A stretch of DNA of 64,000 bases from Triatoma infestans (Eukaryota > Arthropoda > Insecta > Hemiptera > Reduviidae), in NCBI GenBank assembly GCA_011037195.1, contig JAAEAF010002325.1:1-64000 (forward strand), in the 5' to 3' direction. Positions 10,745-21,627 of the stretch are shown piece by piece (within the stretch, counting starts at the first letter, position 1; each line of letters starts with the position of its first letter). The notes under the pieces were generated by a model that was given only the letters and a program-made list of their open reading frames with translations, had not been told where the DNA came from and ran no database searches. Made by a program: the position numbers and the translations under genes.

Positions 10745-10995
10745 TCTCCTGCTGTCTACGCGGTTGAGGCACTCTAAGATTTACTTGAAAGGCCCCTCAA
10801 AGACTCACCACAACGTATCTCCTCGGCAGAGGAGAATTTCTGCCCTTGTTATAGGGCATTGCCTTTTAAAAGGAACTATCTACATAATATGGGTCTCTCT
10901 CTCTCTCACTCTCTCTGCGGATCCACTCAATGAGAGTTTACACTTTCTTGGTGAATGTGTACATTATGTTCGCAGACAATTTCGGAAATTCTGGT
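10745..10995 (+). pseudogene. LINE ORF2 carboxy-terminal fragment
   Basis: Plus-strand pieces read RHSKIYLKGPSKT, then IGHCLLKG and DPLNESLHFLGECVHY. This is the usual order after the RNase H domain of LOA/I/R1-type LINEs (F-x-GP-S...GHC-x-L-x-x-H...E-x-x-x-H-x-L-x-x-C). A CT microsatellite (10892-10916) and frameshifts interrupt it, and an HLN copy begins 64 bp downstream. Confidence 0.55.
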
Positions 10996-11058
10996 GCCCA
11001 GAATCTGGTACCGAATCTGGGATCAGAAATTTCTCTCACTTCAGCCCTGTCGTTTTTT

Positions 11059-11187
11059 ACTTTCTCTTACTCCTTAGTAAGAGGAACTATTGTAATCGTA
11101 TCAAATTTTCGATATCGAGTTTTCACCGGAAATATCCGTTTGAGTCCAAAAAAGTGGCTTTTAGCAAATGGTGTGTGTGTGTGTGTC

Positions 11188-11225
<38 letters not shown>

Positions 11226-11959
11226 TGTGAAAAGCATAACTCAAAAACGAGGTTTTAGGTTTTTCCAATTTTCTCAAAAACGGTTCCGACGATTTTCTTC
11301 AAACACAGTATATCAATTATACACACAAGAACATACAACTTTTATTTAAAAACATTTCTCTGGAAAAATTCATTTAAGGGCACTTTTGGGGGAGGATTAG
11401 GTATTTATCTTAAGTGCTATTTCAGTCAATTAGAAAATTGTGTCATCTGAATAATGTTAGTTACAATTAAATATGTTGCTGAAATTCCGACTTTGAAAAA
11501 AAAAACGGATGACCGGAAGTGCATTCACTTTACCACTTTACTAAATAATTTTTTCACTTTTTTTGCGATTTTCCCAAAAATGGCTCCAACGCTTTTCTTG
11601 AAACTTTCTATATAAACTAAACATACAAAGATCTATAACTTTTATTTAAAACTTTTCTCTGGGAAAATTCCTTTAAGGGCACTTTTAGGGGATGGGTGGG
11701 GTTATGTTTTTTTCCTAAGTGCTATCATTGTTGATTATACTATTCTATCATCCAAACAGACTTAATTAGAAATAAATAAATCGGTCGAAATTCCGAATTT
11801 CAAGAAAATTATTAAACCGAAAGTACGCTTTTACTGAACAGTTTTTTTTTTTCAGTTTTAGACGAATTTCATTGAATTTGCTACATAAACTATAAAATTT
11901 GTGAACTATAATTTTGAGAACTGGAGTAAGAGAAAGTTGTGTGAGTGTTTTACACCAGA
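11059..11959 (+). mobile_element. HLN (Helentron-like) element, complete copy
   Basis: Starts ACTTTCTCTTACTCC after a T-run and includes a 5' palindrome CTCTTACTCCTTAGTAAGAG. A GT microsatellite spans 11170-11223, then come ~300-bp units (CCGGAAGTGC at ~11513, next boundary ~11817), GGAGTAAGAGAAAGT and GTGAGTGTTTTACACCAGA. Fewer internal units than the copy at 23.2 kb. Confidence 0.7.
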
Positions 11960-12149
11960 ATTTTAATGATTCAAGGGTTGATGTAAGGTGCTTTATAGGG
12001 TGCACAACGGGCCCAGCAATGGCTTAAGTGGTGAACCTCCTTGGAGTCCCCGAATTCTAGATTAGATTAGACTCTCTTACTATAATCGACAACTTCTCTT
12101 CAAACTCAAAATTTGTATTAAATTTAACCGAAAATATGGGTAAGTCTGC

Positions 12150-12400
12150 AATGCTGGAGGATAACATCTCGTATTTTATTTCTGTCGTAGCATGCATATT
12201 GATTTTGTTCGTGACGTGTTTTGGATTTTTAGATGTCTATACACAACCAACAAGTGTGAGTGTAAGAGAAACATTACGTTGAAGTGAACTCTCTACATGA
12301 ACTTGGGTGTATTTGCCCACAATGGATGAAAATCTAAAACCGGTCAGGAATAAAATCAATATGCATGCTGCGACGGATAAAATACCAAATTTAACTGACT
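12150..12400. mobile_element. FB2 foldback element, older copy with intact middle
   Basis: Left arm: GATAACATCTCGTATTTTAT, CGTCGTAGCATGCATATTG. Right arm is its inverse: CATGCTGCGACGGATAAAAT. The ~85-bp middle (TACACAACCAACAAGTGTGA and on) recurs inverted at 39892-39970. Remains of the hammerhead-like core (AATCTAAAACCGGTCAGG) are visible but mutated (AAA for GAAA; damaged CTGANGA). Confidence 0.6.
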
Positions 12401-12599
12401 TCAATAATTATATGGGTAGCTCTGGAAGAATCTAATTTGGGGGAAGTGTGACCTTTCTAGCTCTCTGAAAAAATAAACCATAAAATCTCTAGTTTTTCAA
12501 AGAAGTCAAAGAAAAGTATGGAATCTATAGTATATATACGTAGTTAGTATACGGAGTTAAAAGAAAAACTCGAAACTCTAAATTTTGCCAACACTTATT

Positions 12600-12995
12600 A
12601 CATTTGTGTTAATATTATATAGGCGACTGATTCATATAATATATAGAAATGTCACTTTAGAGGAAAGCCTATCACAAAAAAAATCTCATGGGATGAATTT
12701 TCCCAGAAAAATGGTACAAATAAGTGGTTGTTGATAGTGGTACAAAAGTGTGAAGTTGATATATTGAGTTTATAGAAAATCAGCTTGCAGCTTATTTCAA
12801 GAAAATGGCAACAACAAAAAAAGTAAAAAAAAAAATTATTTATTAAAGTGGTAGATTTTGATCAATATTCCTTATTGTCAGATTTCCTAGTAAAATCTAA
12901 ACAAAATATAAAGTTCGAACTTATAGTGATTTTCAAAGTTTTGCTGACCACATACGTACACACACAGACCATACCACAACACACACATACCGCAG
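12600..12995 (-). repeat. Degraded HLN fragment
   Basis: Reverse-oriented HLN middle and 5' part: AATTTTCCCAGAAAAATGG, AAGAAAATGGCAACA, AAGTGGTAGATTTTGATC, and CACACACAGACCATACC, matching the order in better copies but heavily diverged. Confidence 0.5.
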
Positions 12996-13277
12996 CATCC
13001 ATTACTAAAATTCTAAATATTATAATCAGTTTTTAAAAATTCATAAATTCTATAGACTTTGTTAATTTAGTGAGATAATCTTTTGAAATGTATTTGGTAT
13101 GATAAGTTGTAGTGTAGTAGATTGTGACGTAAGCGGTTTAGTAAAGGGCTTGTGTGTATGTTCAAAGAGAAGAGAAGTAATAAGAAATAATTAAAAAAAC
13201 ACTGGTAGATTAAATTAAATATATTATCTTTAAAGAGATTTAAATTATTTTAAAATATCACAATTATATGTTTATTG

Positions 13278-13502
13278 TTAATCTAGAACAAAGCTAATCT
13301 CTATCACTGGCACTGTGTTTAAGAAAGTGATTCCTGAAGCAAGTGTTCCAGCTTGAATGTCTGTTTCAGACTGTTCTTGTTTGAAAGCAGAATGCAGACT
13401 GTCTAAAGAATGCCCTACTCTTACAAAACAGTTGGCCAAGTGGCATTGTATTAACCTAAAGGATTCTTGTGCCTTTGTCTCTTTAATAGCAATGACCTTA
13501 AA
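13278..13502 (-). CDS. Possible terminal coding exon or processed-gene fragment, unidentified
   Basis: An open minus-strand frame of about 75 codons reads AIKETKAQESFRLIQCHLAN then FVRVGHSLDSLHSAF and ends ...VLD before TAA (13278-13280). A polyadenylation signal AATAAA lies just beyond (13271-13276). The composition, with balanced polar residues and few runs, looks more protein-like than other frames here. A TAA occurs upstream (13503-13505), and AAG|GTC at 13497-13499 could be a splice acceptor. I do not recognise the family. It could be the last exon of a host gene, a transposase piece, or chance. Confidence 0.3.
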   Translation of the reverse strand, partial: FKVIAIKETKAQESFRLIQCHLANCFVRVGHSLDSLHSAFKQEQSETDIQAGTLASGITFLNTVPVIEISFVLD

Positions 13503-13731
13503 TTATAGTACCTGACTCTTTTCACTGCACTAAGATACATTTAAAATATTAACAAAATTCTATTTTTCAAACTGTAAAATATTCTAAACTATTTTTCAAA
13601 ACTATTATTTTCTTTCATTTCTTTCTTTCATTACACTTTTCTGTTTTATTATGCATTTAGTATGATTTCCATTTTGTTTTTTTTTTTAAAGTATCTGTTT
13701 CAATACTTTTGTTTTTTCTACTTTTAATTGT

Positions 13732-13740
13732 ATTTTATTA
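13732..13740. repeat. Target-site duplication, left copy (FB1 copy C)
   Basis: ATTTTATTA, repeated at 14127-14135. The sequence is AT-rich, so some chance of coincidence exists. Confidence 0.6.
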
Positions 13741-14126
13741 TTCAGAGACATTTTCCGTGGTAGCCTGCTTCATTTTATGGTCGTCGACCGGTTTCGGGCG
13801 TTCGCCCATCTTCAGGATGCGTTTGTCAGACAGTGTGGTAACACAGACTTACACAGAGTAAATCCTTTAAACCCTCAGTGGTATAAACTGAGTGTATAAA
13901 CTGTAGTTATAACTGTAGTGCATAAACTGAGTGTAAAACTGTATAAACTAAGTGTATAAACTGAATTTGCTCTGTGCAAGTCTGTGTTATCACACCGTCT
14001 GACAAACGCATTGTTGAAGATGGGCCGAGCGCCCGAAACCGGTCGATGACCGCAAAATGAAGCAGGCTACTACGGAAAATGTCTCTGATGCTTTCCAGCG
14101 GTGCGGAACCAACCATCACAACAAGG
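13741..14126 (+). mobile_element. FB1 foldback element copy C
   Basis: Same asymmetric plan as copy B, in the opposite orientation. It starts TTCAGAGACATTTTCCG, has arms with the hammerhead-like core and a spacer of short imperfect repeats (TATAAACTGAGTGTA type, 13880-13970), and ends GGAACCAACCATCACAACAA then GG. A 9-bp TSD flanks it. The same 5' boundary in copies B and C suggests a defined structure rather than random truncation. Confidence 0.75.
13782..13819 (-). ncRNA. Hammerhead-ribozyme-like core in FB1 copy C (inverted arm)
   Basis: On minus: CATC, CTGAAGA, T, GGGC-GAAC-GCCC, GAAA, CCGGTC, GACG. All core residues are present; stem I has a C for T change giving CATC/GACG with one weakened pair. 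The right-arm counterpart (14010-14048, plus) has the first core base changed to T (TTGAAGA), which would be expected to kill it. Confidence 0.6.
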
Positions 14127-14136
14127 ATTTTATTAA

Positions 14137-14290
14137 CAATACACTGGAACTACTACGGGCAATACGGACTTGAACTACTACGGGCAATACACTGGCACTA
14201 CGGGATGAATCAAACGGTACATATTCACAGATGGTTCAAAAATGTTACAATAAGGGCACTCTCTCAAGGAAAGCTTCGGAGAATTGGATA
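14137..14290 (-). repeat. Interspersed repeat shared with 25070-25160
   Basis: The minus strand carries CCGAAGCTTTCCTTGAGAG, GTGCCCTTATTGTAACATTT and CATCCCGTAGTGCCAGTG, matching plus-strand 25078-25165. The plus strand also shows AACTACTACGGGCAATAC direct repeats (about 14145-14195). A reading CPYCNIFEP occurs in both copies, hinting at a coding origin, but no family is recognised. Confidence 0.55.
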
Positions 14291-14299
14291 TTAAGGATA

Positions 14300-14889
14300 T
14301 CTTAAGATATTATAATCAGATTTCTAAATAGTAGCTTTTTTTTTTTTTTTTGAGGGGGGTATAGGAGCCATATTTTCTTAGATCTCAGTTACCCATCATT
14401 AATAGTACTACGATAATAATATACACGTTTATTTAAGTAATAAGAAAAAGAATACTTAATTTATTAAATTGTTTTAAGTAAACAAATAATATGGGGCACA
14501 ATAGATCTTTCAGGTCGCAATGCAATAATCCCCTACAACAGTCAAACAAATAATATTAAGCATTTATTTCTCGAAAAAGGAATAGACAATATAAGATGAT
14601 CTCTGGTGCGAAGAGAAGGAAACATTTTCGTAAATGGTTACCCATTAAAAAAGAAACTTCCTTCCAATCCTTCCAGTTTGTTTTGTGCAAATTATAATAT
14701 GACAGATTAAGAATAATATATAAATCTTCTCTTAAAGAAATTATTCACAGAAAATGCTAATAGCGTGCAGGGTATTAAAAAGGTTGTGGATTCATTTTTT
14801 TTTTTAGTTTAAGTTTGTAAAATTTTCTTTCCCTATGTAATGTGATAACAAGAAGGAGTGATAACAAGAAGGAAAATATATAATTTTTA
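14300..14889. other. AT-rich intergenic DNA
   Basis: T-run at 14336-14351; otherwise no recognisable content. Confidence 0.4.
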
Positions 14890-15370
14890 ATTATAAAAGT
14901 TATAACTAGTGGTGCCAGCCAGTCGGTATTATTCAGGTCAAGAGCCGCGGTCAGTGCAAGGTCAAAGGGACGACCAAGGACAGGAACCGCCAAAGACACA
15001 CCGCTTTCAACAATAAACCCTTTTAAAAGGGTCATCATACGGTCAGTACACAGAAGCCGCCTGGCCGATATACAAGGGCCAACAAATCATTCAAAAGACC
15101 ACCTGGCTACAGTCTTTTGGTAACCGCCATCACCTGTTGCCGCACCTGTTCACCGACCTATTCAAGACCTAGGGTCAACACACGGCAAGAGATGTTTTAG
15201 TGTGACCCGTAATTACACACTTGTCAATGTGTGAGTGATGGCAATATAACGTCTCTCCACAGGAAGAGGGGGGAGTATTCTTCAGTATTTTATCAGCGTA
15301 TCATCAAGATTCTACCAGTGACATAGTTCATACATCGGAGCGCGTCCCTATCTAAGTATTTAAACATATA
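14890..15370. other. GC-richer segment of unknown origin
   Basis: Clearly richer in G and C than its flanks. A purine tract AGGAAGAGGGGGGAG (15262-15276) resembles the polypurine tract before a 3' LTR, but no LTR boundary, TSD or coding sequence was found. Confidence 0.35.
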
Positions 15371-16895
15371 TTTATTTATCAATCATTATAGTTGTGCATT
15401 CTAGTTACCATTTAAATCATTTTAAAATCATTTTAAATTAATTGTAGTTATATCCTTTCAAACGTTAAATTATTGTTAAAATATATATCTATTTTCGTAA
15501 ATTAGTAGTTCACATTTCGAGTAACAACTCTCTAAAAATCTCTAACTAACTCCCAACTATTCATCGCATCATAACCCTCTCCAAGACATCTGAGCCCACT
15601 ACACCTACAAAGAACTTGTCTTGGAAATATAGAAAAGGAAGCGTACGGATATCTGGACACAGAACATTGAACAAGAGGCTAGTAATTCTTTCTCAACAGC
15701 TTACGCAATATAACATTGAGACTATAGCCCAAACATCGGGAACAAATTGAAACTGTGTCAGCTTATATAATTCCACCATAGACAAAGCATAAACTTTTTA
15801 CAAATCTTTCTTTTCTAAGAAAGACCTAAGATTGATCAGTTGTTTTACCACTATTTTTGGATACATTGAATTGTAAAGTTGATAAAAGCAATGCTATTTT
15901 GGGTTGGTAAAAATATCTATCCTGCCATAATATTAAGAATTCTGATCTGATCAAGCATCATCCTAGTGCCGGTTTAAATGATTGGTTATTTAAGGTAAAC
16001 TTATCCTTATAGTTCTGTCGTTTATAGCAAGAGATTTTTTTCTGAGAACTTTGTCAGAACTGTATGGATATAGGAGGTCAAAAATCACACTGAACATGGT
16101 TTGCGTTTAACAGTAAAATCACCTTATTTATATTTCTTAACACAAATCTATGCAACAAGTCTTTTATCTAGTTACAGCGTCTCTTTTTTCCCAATTTCAC
16201 CTAATTCGTAAGCGAAATCCATTGTTTTATCCAGTTTTTCTAATTATCGTGAAATTGCCAAAATTTTAAATGCTCTGATAATGTTAGAACACAAAGAATA
16301 AAACAAATTTTTGCTCTTCATTTTAAAGTTTTCTTATTAACGTATTTCATCCCTTTGTGGCAAAGTTTAATAACCATAAATTTAATGGTTTATTTTACAA
16401 TATTTACTAAGTATAATATTATCAATATTAACTATGCTATTAATTTCTGATCTGTATAATACAGCAGAGGACGTTAGAATTTGTTTGATACTGATCAAAG
16501 TACAAGAGCACATATCTAAAGTTTCTGACTACTTTAATTTCCTGTGTCAAAGCTTTTCAGAATCCAAACAAAAGTTTCAACATTGTATTTGTATGTTTTA
16601 ATAGAGAATAAAACTCTTTTGTCTACAGTATCATACTAAATTTTGTACATTTTCAATAACTTAAATTATTTCAGCATTTATTTAAAATACACCTAAATAT
16701 GCTCAGCTTTAGCCTAAAAATAAACTAATATTTTGTCAAAGGTATGTTAATCTCATTTTTAGATATAGGGTTAATCAATGTGACATTTATTTTTTGGCAG
16801 TTGTGGATTTTAAGTCGAGAGAATGAGAGTTTCGAAATATGAATTACGTTGTGATAAGTACACAATGTCATGGATGTATTTAGATAACTCCAAAC
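15371..16895. other. AT-rich intergenic DNA
   Basis: No gene, RNA or repeat recognised across this stretch on either strand. Confidence 0.4.
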
Positions 16896-16908
16896 GGACT
16901 ATAAATTA
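16896..16908. repeat. Target-site duplication, 3' side of jockey LINE
   Basis: GGACTATAAATTA, identical to 21628-21640. It lies directly beside the poly-A tail (T-run on plus). Confidence 0.93.
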
Positions 16909-17075
16909 TTTTTTTTTTTTTTTTTTCTTTATTTCTGCAACTGTACATATATACAACAAGCAAAATTGATGTATGAATATTGTACATATAAATAAATATA
17001 TATACAAATTGGCATGAGCGATGTGAACGGCGACCATCCAGTGATGGGAGCCGCTAGTTCGCCAAGAAGGCAATC

Positions 17076-19807
17076 TTACACAGCAGCCATCCTAGGAGGC
17101 CACCGTTCTGCACTTAGATGATCGCGCGGCCACCTCCGCTTTAGTCTTCGATGAGGATTTGAAGGAAGTGTTCTTGAGGATAGGTCACGGATTAGGGGAT
17201 TAAAATGGAAGGATAGTTTGGAATGAAATTTTGTGTAGCGGGATTGGGCTAGGTCAGAGACAAATGGTATGTTTAAATCGGAATGGAGAGTATGATTGGA
17301 GATATAGAAAGGAGCATTGAGGATGGTTCTCAGGATTTTGGATTGTAGGGTTTGGAGACGGTTAAGGTTGGATCGTTTAGCAGTACCGTAAAGTTCGATT
17401 CCGTATGTCCATATTGGGGCTATCAGGGCAGTGTAGAGTCTCTTTTTGTTCAGTAAAGTAAGTTTAGAGCGTTTGTCAAGTAGTCGTTTCAACATTTTGT
17501 ATCTGAAGTTGCAGTCAGTTCGTTTGGGTCTAGTATGAGGGTTCCACGTTAGTCGTTTGTCTAGATGTAGGCCAAGATATCGTACTTGGTTCGCAGGAGG
17601 GATAGGAATGTTATTCAGGTAAAGAGAAGGGAGTGTTTTTTTGTTTAGGGTGAAGACTACATGTTTAGATTTGGATTCATTTACCTCAATCCTCCATTGC
17701 CGAAGCCAGGGTTCGAGATGTGAAGATGGGATTGCAGGGTTCGTGTTGCCACGATAGGATCTATGTTTGGAGAAAGGATTGCCGTGTCATCGGCATAGGT
17801 AAAGGTGATAGTGTTTGGGTGAGTTGGTAGGTCAGCAGCCGTAAATAGTGTGTAGAGGAGGGGAGCAAGAATGCTTCCCTGAGGAACTCCTGCAAGAATG
17901 GGATAAATAGGAGAGGATGAGGCACCTTGGACTACTTGGAAGAAACGGTCGGATAGGTAGGACTTGAGGACAAGATAATAGGTTGCAGGTAGGACGCCCT
18001 TGAGCTTATACAGCAGCCCTAGGTGCCATACCCTGTCGAAAGCTTGCGATATGTCCAGGAAAACACCCGGGCAGTACTGTTTCAGCTCAAGGGAGGTAGC
18101 GATGACGTCCACAACGCGATGCGTCTGGTGTACAGTCGAATGGCAACTCCAAAAGCCGAACTGGTGATCAGGAATGACATTTAGGGCTGCTATTTCATTT
18201 TGGAGACGGATTAAGAGGAGTTTTTCAAGGATTTTCCCTAATAAGGGCAGAAGACTTATTGGCCGATATGAGGTGAGGAGGTGTGTAGGTTTTTTGGGCT
18301 TGTGTATCATTCTCACTGAAGAGAATTTCCAGAGGATGGGGAAGTAGGTGGTTCGAAGGACTGCATTGTAGAGATGGGTAATAAAAACTATTGCCTTTCT
18401 GGGAAGCTGGAGTAGGATGTTGGAAGTGATCAGATCATAGCCAGGACTTTTCTTTTTGGGGAGATTAAGGATTATCTTCTTAACTTCTTTAGGAGTGAAC
18501 GGTTTAGGCGGAAGTGAAAGCTGAAGAGGAATGTCAAGTTCGTTAGTGATGTTCTCAGTATGTTGTAAATCTTGTGAGTCTGGGTGTGGAGTGAAAACTG
18601 AGCAAAGATGTTGAGCTAGGCATTGGGCTTTCTCCTCATCGGATTTAGCCCAATAACCATCCGTCTGTTGAAGAGGGTGAGAGATGTTTTTGTATTTAAG
18701 TATTTTCTTGGTAGCAGTCCAGAGAGAGTTGTCATCCGTTGTAAGTGATTCAGTGAAGGTTGAGTATTGTTCGTTATAATATTCTTGCAGTTCGTTAGTA
18801 AGTTGTCTGGTCAGTTGGTTGAAAAGTCGCTTATGAGAGGGGTATCTGGTGCGATGCCAGAGAGCTCTCACACGACGTTTCTCTGTAATTAGTTGTCTTA
18901 GATGGAGTGGGAGGTTTTGAGGTGTCGGTCTTCTGGGTGGAGTGAGCTGTGTGGTGGAGTGCCACACGCTTTGTTGGATAGAGTCAGTCAAGTATTGTAC
19001 ATTATCATCTAGCTGTTGTGGTGTCTTAAGAGGTACGTTTAAGTTCAGTTTTTGCTCTATAGTCTCTCGAAATACGTCCCAGTCTACAGTCCCGTTAATA
19101 AGTGATTGCCTGGGAGGAATTCGTTTTGGATGGATGTCAAGAGTTAGGATAACTGGGCTATGGTCAGAGGATAAATCATTTAGAGTGTGTACGTCAGTAT
19201 ATAAGGATGAAATATTGGAGCAGATAAAGAAGTCAAGAAGATCGGGTCTTTTACGAGGAGAGGTTGGCCAATAAGTCGGTTGGGATGGGGATAAGTAGGA
19301 GTAACTGTTTTGATTAAGGATGTTAAAAAGTATTCGGCCTCTCGGATTCGCCAGACGACTGCCCCAGCTTGGGTGCTTCGCGTTGTAATCACCACCGCAT
19401 ATAAATCGAGGACCTAGAGAGGAGAGGAAGGATAAAAGTTGGTTTTGGAGGATTATTTGATTGGGAGGGCAATACACGGCTGCCAAGGTATAGGAAAATG
19501 GCTCCGACAACAGAGAGATGACGGTAGTTTGAAGGGAGGGTGTTGCTTGGGATGGGATTAGGAAGTGTGATAAGGAACTGCGAACAAGTACTGCAGTTCC
19601 TCCGTAAGCTGTTTCGTCAGGGTGGTTAGTCTTGTAAGTTGTGTATCCTGTAATAAAGAACCTTGATCTGTCAGTGAAGTGTGTCTCAGTTATCAAAGCT
19701 ACGTCAATACGTTTGTCATGTAGTAGTACTTCAAGTTCTTGTCTGCGGTTTGTTAGTCCGTTAGAATTCCAGAGGAGAAGGGTTAGGGAATGTTGGGTGA
19801 TGGGCAT
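17076..19807 (-). pseudogene. Jockey-type ORF2: endonuclease and reverse transcriptase, one frameshift
   Basis: Translation starts at ATG 19807-19805, overlapping the ORF1 stop. An exonuclease/endonuclease/phosphatase fold endonuclease comes first (LLLWNSNGLTNRRQEL, TETHF, CGGDYNAKHPSWG, SDHSPV), nicking target DNA. Reverse transcriptase follows: SYRPISLLPLLGKILEKLL, FLDISQAFDRVWH, GVPQGSILAPLLY, and catalytic TYADDTAIL. Near 17722 the frame shifts: the first frame ends at 17681, while the next one reads EPWLRQWRIEVNESKSKHVV, YLGLHLDKRLTWNPH and, at the end, LKRRWPRDHL up to 17076. No RNase H domain is seen, as usual for this clade. Corrected length is about 910 residues. The upstream extension of this frame inside ORF1 is a shadow. 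Confidence 0.9.
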
Positions 19808-19809
19808 TA
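19805..19809 (-). promoter_or_regulatory. TAATG stop-start overlap coupling ORF1 to ORF2
   Basis: On minus, the ORF1 stop TAA (19809-19807) and the ORF2 ATG (19807-19805) share one base. ORF2 would be made by termination-reinitiation, a strategy known for some non-LTR elements. The endonuclease domain begins only ~8 residues after this ATG, which decides the start. Confidence 0.75.
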
Positions 19810-21183
19810 AGGAGCTTGGTTGGGAAGGAGCCTGCTGACTACAGTTGTGAGGAGAGTTATCAGAGGCCCGATAAGTAACTTGAAGTCTGATAGGAAAGAA
19901 CTGAGGAGTGAATTGATGTCTCCTGAGTTTGAAGGAATTGGAAGTGGAGGGGGAGCTAAAGGCGGTTGTGGCCCCGCGACCACCCGAGCAAATGACATGT
20001 TTTTGTTGACTGGGTTGAAAGAAGGAAAGTGTCTTGGTACTTGAGGTACTGGTGGCGGCTGATCGGCTGGATGCTGTGTTCTTCGGTGGGCTGAAGGATA
20101 CTCGTAAACAGGTCGTTGCCTTCTCGATCGCTGTAGTTCTCTGTGAACTATGCAACCTTTGTAGTTCGCAGGATGCTCGCCGTTGCATAGTGCGCATGTA
20201 GCTGGAGTGTTCGGCTGCTTTCCGCAATTCGGGGTGAAGTGGTCGCCGGCGCATTTTACGCACCTTGGCTTGTGCTGGCAATAGCTTTTTGTGTGTCCGT
20301 ATTCTTGACAACGCTTACACTGGACTATAAGTCGTTGTTTATGGGGCTCTTCGACCTTAATTCGAGAATAACATAAAATTTCAATGTCGAAAATATCTTT
20401 GTTATTCGGGCGGGGTTCCAAATCTACGAAGAAGAGTGGGAGCGTTTGCTTCGTGACAGGGTGAATAACTGGTGTTACATTCCGTACCGTGTGGCCAAGC
20501 TCAGTAAGCTCTTTCTTAATGAGCTCTACGGGAATACTCTGATGCAAATTTCTTATGACTACCCTGTATGACTTCTCTTCTTCTAGCTGGAAGGTGTGGT
20601 AGTCGGCTTTGCGCTCTTTGAGGTACCTGATGATACCTCTGTAACTCTCAACTGTTTTTGGGTTAATTACTAAATCAGTAATTCGCGCTTTGCAAGTGAA
20701 TGTGTCCTTTCCCACTATCTCAGTTAATTTAGTGCAGAGAACTGAGTATTTCTGAACATTTTTCACATAGATAGGTGGTGGTTTGTGAGTGCGCACTGGC
20801 GCGGTAGGTGCGGCTTCCATTTCTTCTAGCTCAGAAAGCGGCGCAAAGGGATTATCAGACAAGAGTCCCGGTGGAGCTGTGACTGTAATTGCACTCTGTG
20901 TGACAATATTAGCAGTGCTCGTAGTAGCTGTTTGCATGTCGGCCATTGCAGGCTGTCGAAAGATAGGCTGGCTGAGAGAAGACAGTGAACCTTTGGGTTG
21001 TTGTTTGGCAGAGGATCTGGTAACCCGAGTTGAGTCTCTCAGCCTTTTTGTTTTGTTGGGTGAGCTGCCCGGTATGTTGGTTCTCTTTTTTGAAGTTACT
21101 GACGTAGTTGACTCATTGTCAGTAGAGCTTCCTAACACAGTATGGTCACTAAGGCCCATTACTAAAACAGTTGATGTTATCAC
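19807..21183 (-). CDS. Jockey-type ORF1, Gag-like RNA-binding protein with three zinc knuckles
   Basis: 458 residues, intact. The first ~130 residues are Ser/Thr/Pro-rich and low in order. A central region (about residues 140-280) has PPIYVKNVQKYSVL, YHTFQLEEEKSYRVVIRNLH and LPLFFVDLEPRPNNKDI, the conserved gag core of jockey-clade elements. Three knuckles follow at roughly residues 288-350: CKRCQEYGHTKSYC, CVKCAGDHFTPNC and CALCNGEHPANYKGC. The protein should bind the element RNA and form the particle carried to chromatin. The tail is proline-rich. A decayed relative lies at 7.3-8.4 kb. Confidence 0.9.
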   Translation of the reverse strand: MITSTVLVMGLSDHTVLGSSTDNESTTSVTSKKRTNIPGSSPNKTKRLRDSTRVTRSSAKQQPKGSLSSLSQPIFRQPAMADMQTATTSTANIVTQSAITVTAPPGLLSDNPFAPLSELEEMEAAPTAPVRTHKPPPIYVKNVQKYSVLCTKLTEIVGKDTFTCKARITDLVINPKTVESYRGIIRYLKERKADYHTFQLEEEKSYRVVIRNLHQSIPVELIKKELTELGHTVRNVTPVIHPVTKQTLPLFFVDLEPRPNNKDIFDIEILCYSRIKVEEPHKQRLIVQCKRCQEYGHTKSYCQHKPRCVKCAGDHFTPNCGKQPNTPATCALCNGEHPANYKGCIVHRELQRSRRQRPVYEYPSAHRRTQHPADQPPPVPQVPRHFPSFNPVNKNMSFARVVAGPQPPLAPPPLPIPSNSGDINSLLSSFLSDFKLLIGPLITLLTTVVSRLLPNQAP

Positions 21184-21627
21184 TCATTCTTAAAAATAAT
21201 AAGAAAAAAAAGAAGAAAAAAAAAAAAAAAGAAAAAGAAAAAAAAAAGGTTCGCGTAATTTAAAAGAATTCAAAAGAGAAAGAGAATTATGTACAGAGAA
21301 TAGAAATCGGAGAGAATGAGTATTCAATGTCTATATACACTATGTACAAATAATATTTACAATACAGTTCATTGTCCAACTTAGTAATTATATAAACAGC
21401 TACTTACAGTATGTACAAGTATTCTTCTTTTAAACCAATTAAAAGTTAATTGATTTAGCCAGAAAGAGACACTTTACAATATTTAAAGTTCTTTTAGCGT
21501 GTAGCGCGTATTTAAATTGGTCACTGAGACACTTTTCAGCGGTTTATTCGAACAACAAACTACTGAATTATAAGTATATTTCACAGAGCAAAAGATGTGA
21601 TGTTCACTGTTCAAATGACTGTGCAAT
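21184..21627 (-). promoter_or_regulatory. 5' UTR of the jockey LINE
   Basis: 444 bp between the TSD and the ORF1 ATG. It holds an A/G-rich run (21187-21248 on plus) just before the start codon. Jockey-clade promoters are internal; no specific element can be assigned here beyond the CATTGCACAGTC start. Confidence 0.5.

Larger units (their letters stand above)
16909..21627 (-). mobile_element. Full-length jockey-clade non-LTR retrotransposon
   Basis: A 4719-bp element with a perfect 13-bp TSD, a 3' poly-A tail (16909-16926 as T on plus), a ~150-bp 3' UTR, ORF2 (endonuclease plus reverse transcriptase), ORF1 (gag with three zinc knuckles) and a ~444-bp 5' UTR starting CATTGCACAGTCATTTG on minus. 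Jockey elements use an internal promoter at their 5' end, so a full-length copy could be transcribed. One frameshift in ORF2 makes this copy probably unable to move by itself. The precise TSD and near-intact ORFs indicate fairly recent insertion. Confidence 0.9.

Noticed and set aside
11059..11349. Open frames of 139-164 codons across the GT tract
   Set aside because: They read through an HLN repeat and microsatellite (Val/Cys runs) and share no similarity with any family.
12000..12060. tRNA-like stretch (GGCTTAAGTGGTGAACC)
   Set aside because: No B box and no cloverleaf; not a tRNA or SINE head.
15262..15276. Polypurine tract of an LTR retrotransposon
   Set aside because: No LTR, partner repeat or coding region could be tied to it.
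18942..19274. Plus-strand open frame of 110 codons (also 20789-21193)
   Set aside because: Antisense shadows of the jockey ORF2 and ORF1.
19808..20311. Amino-terminal extension of ORF2 upstream of the TAATG
   Set aside because: It overlaps the conserved ORF1 zinc-knuckle region in another frame; the endonuclease starts after 19807.
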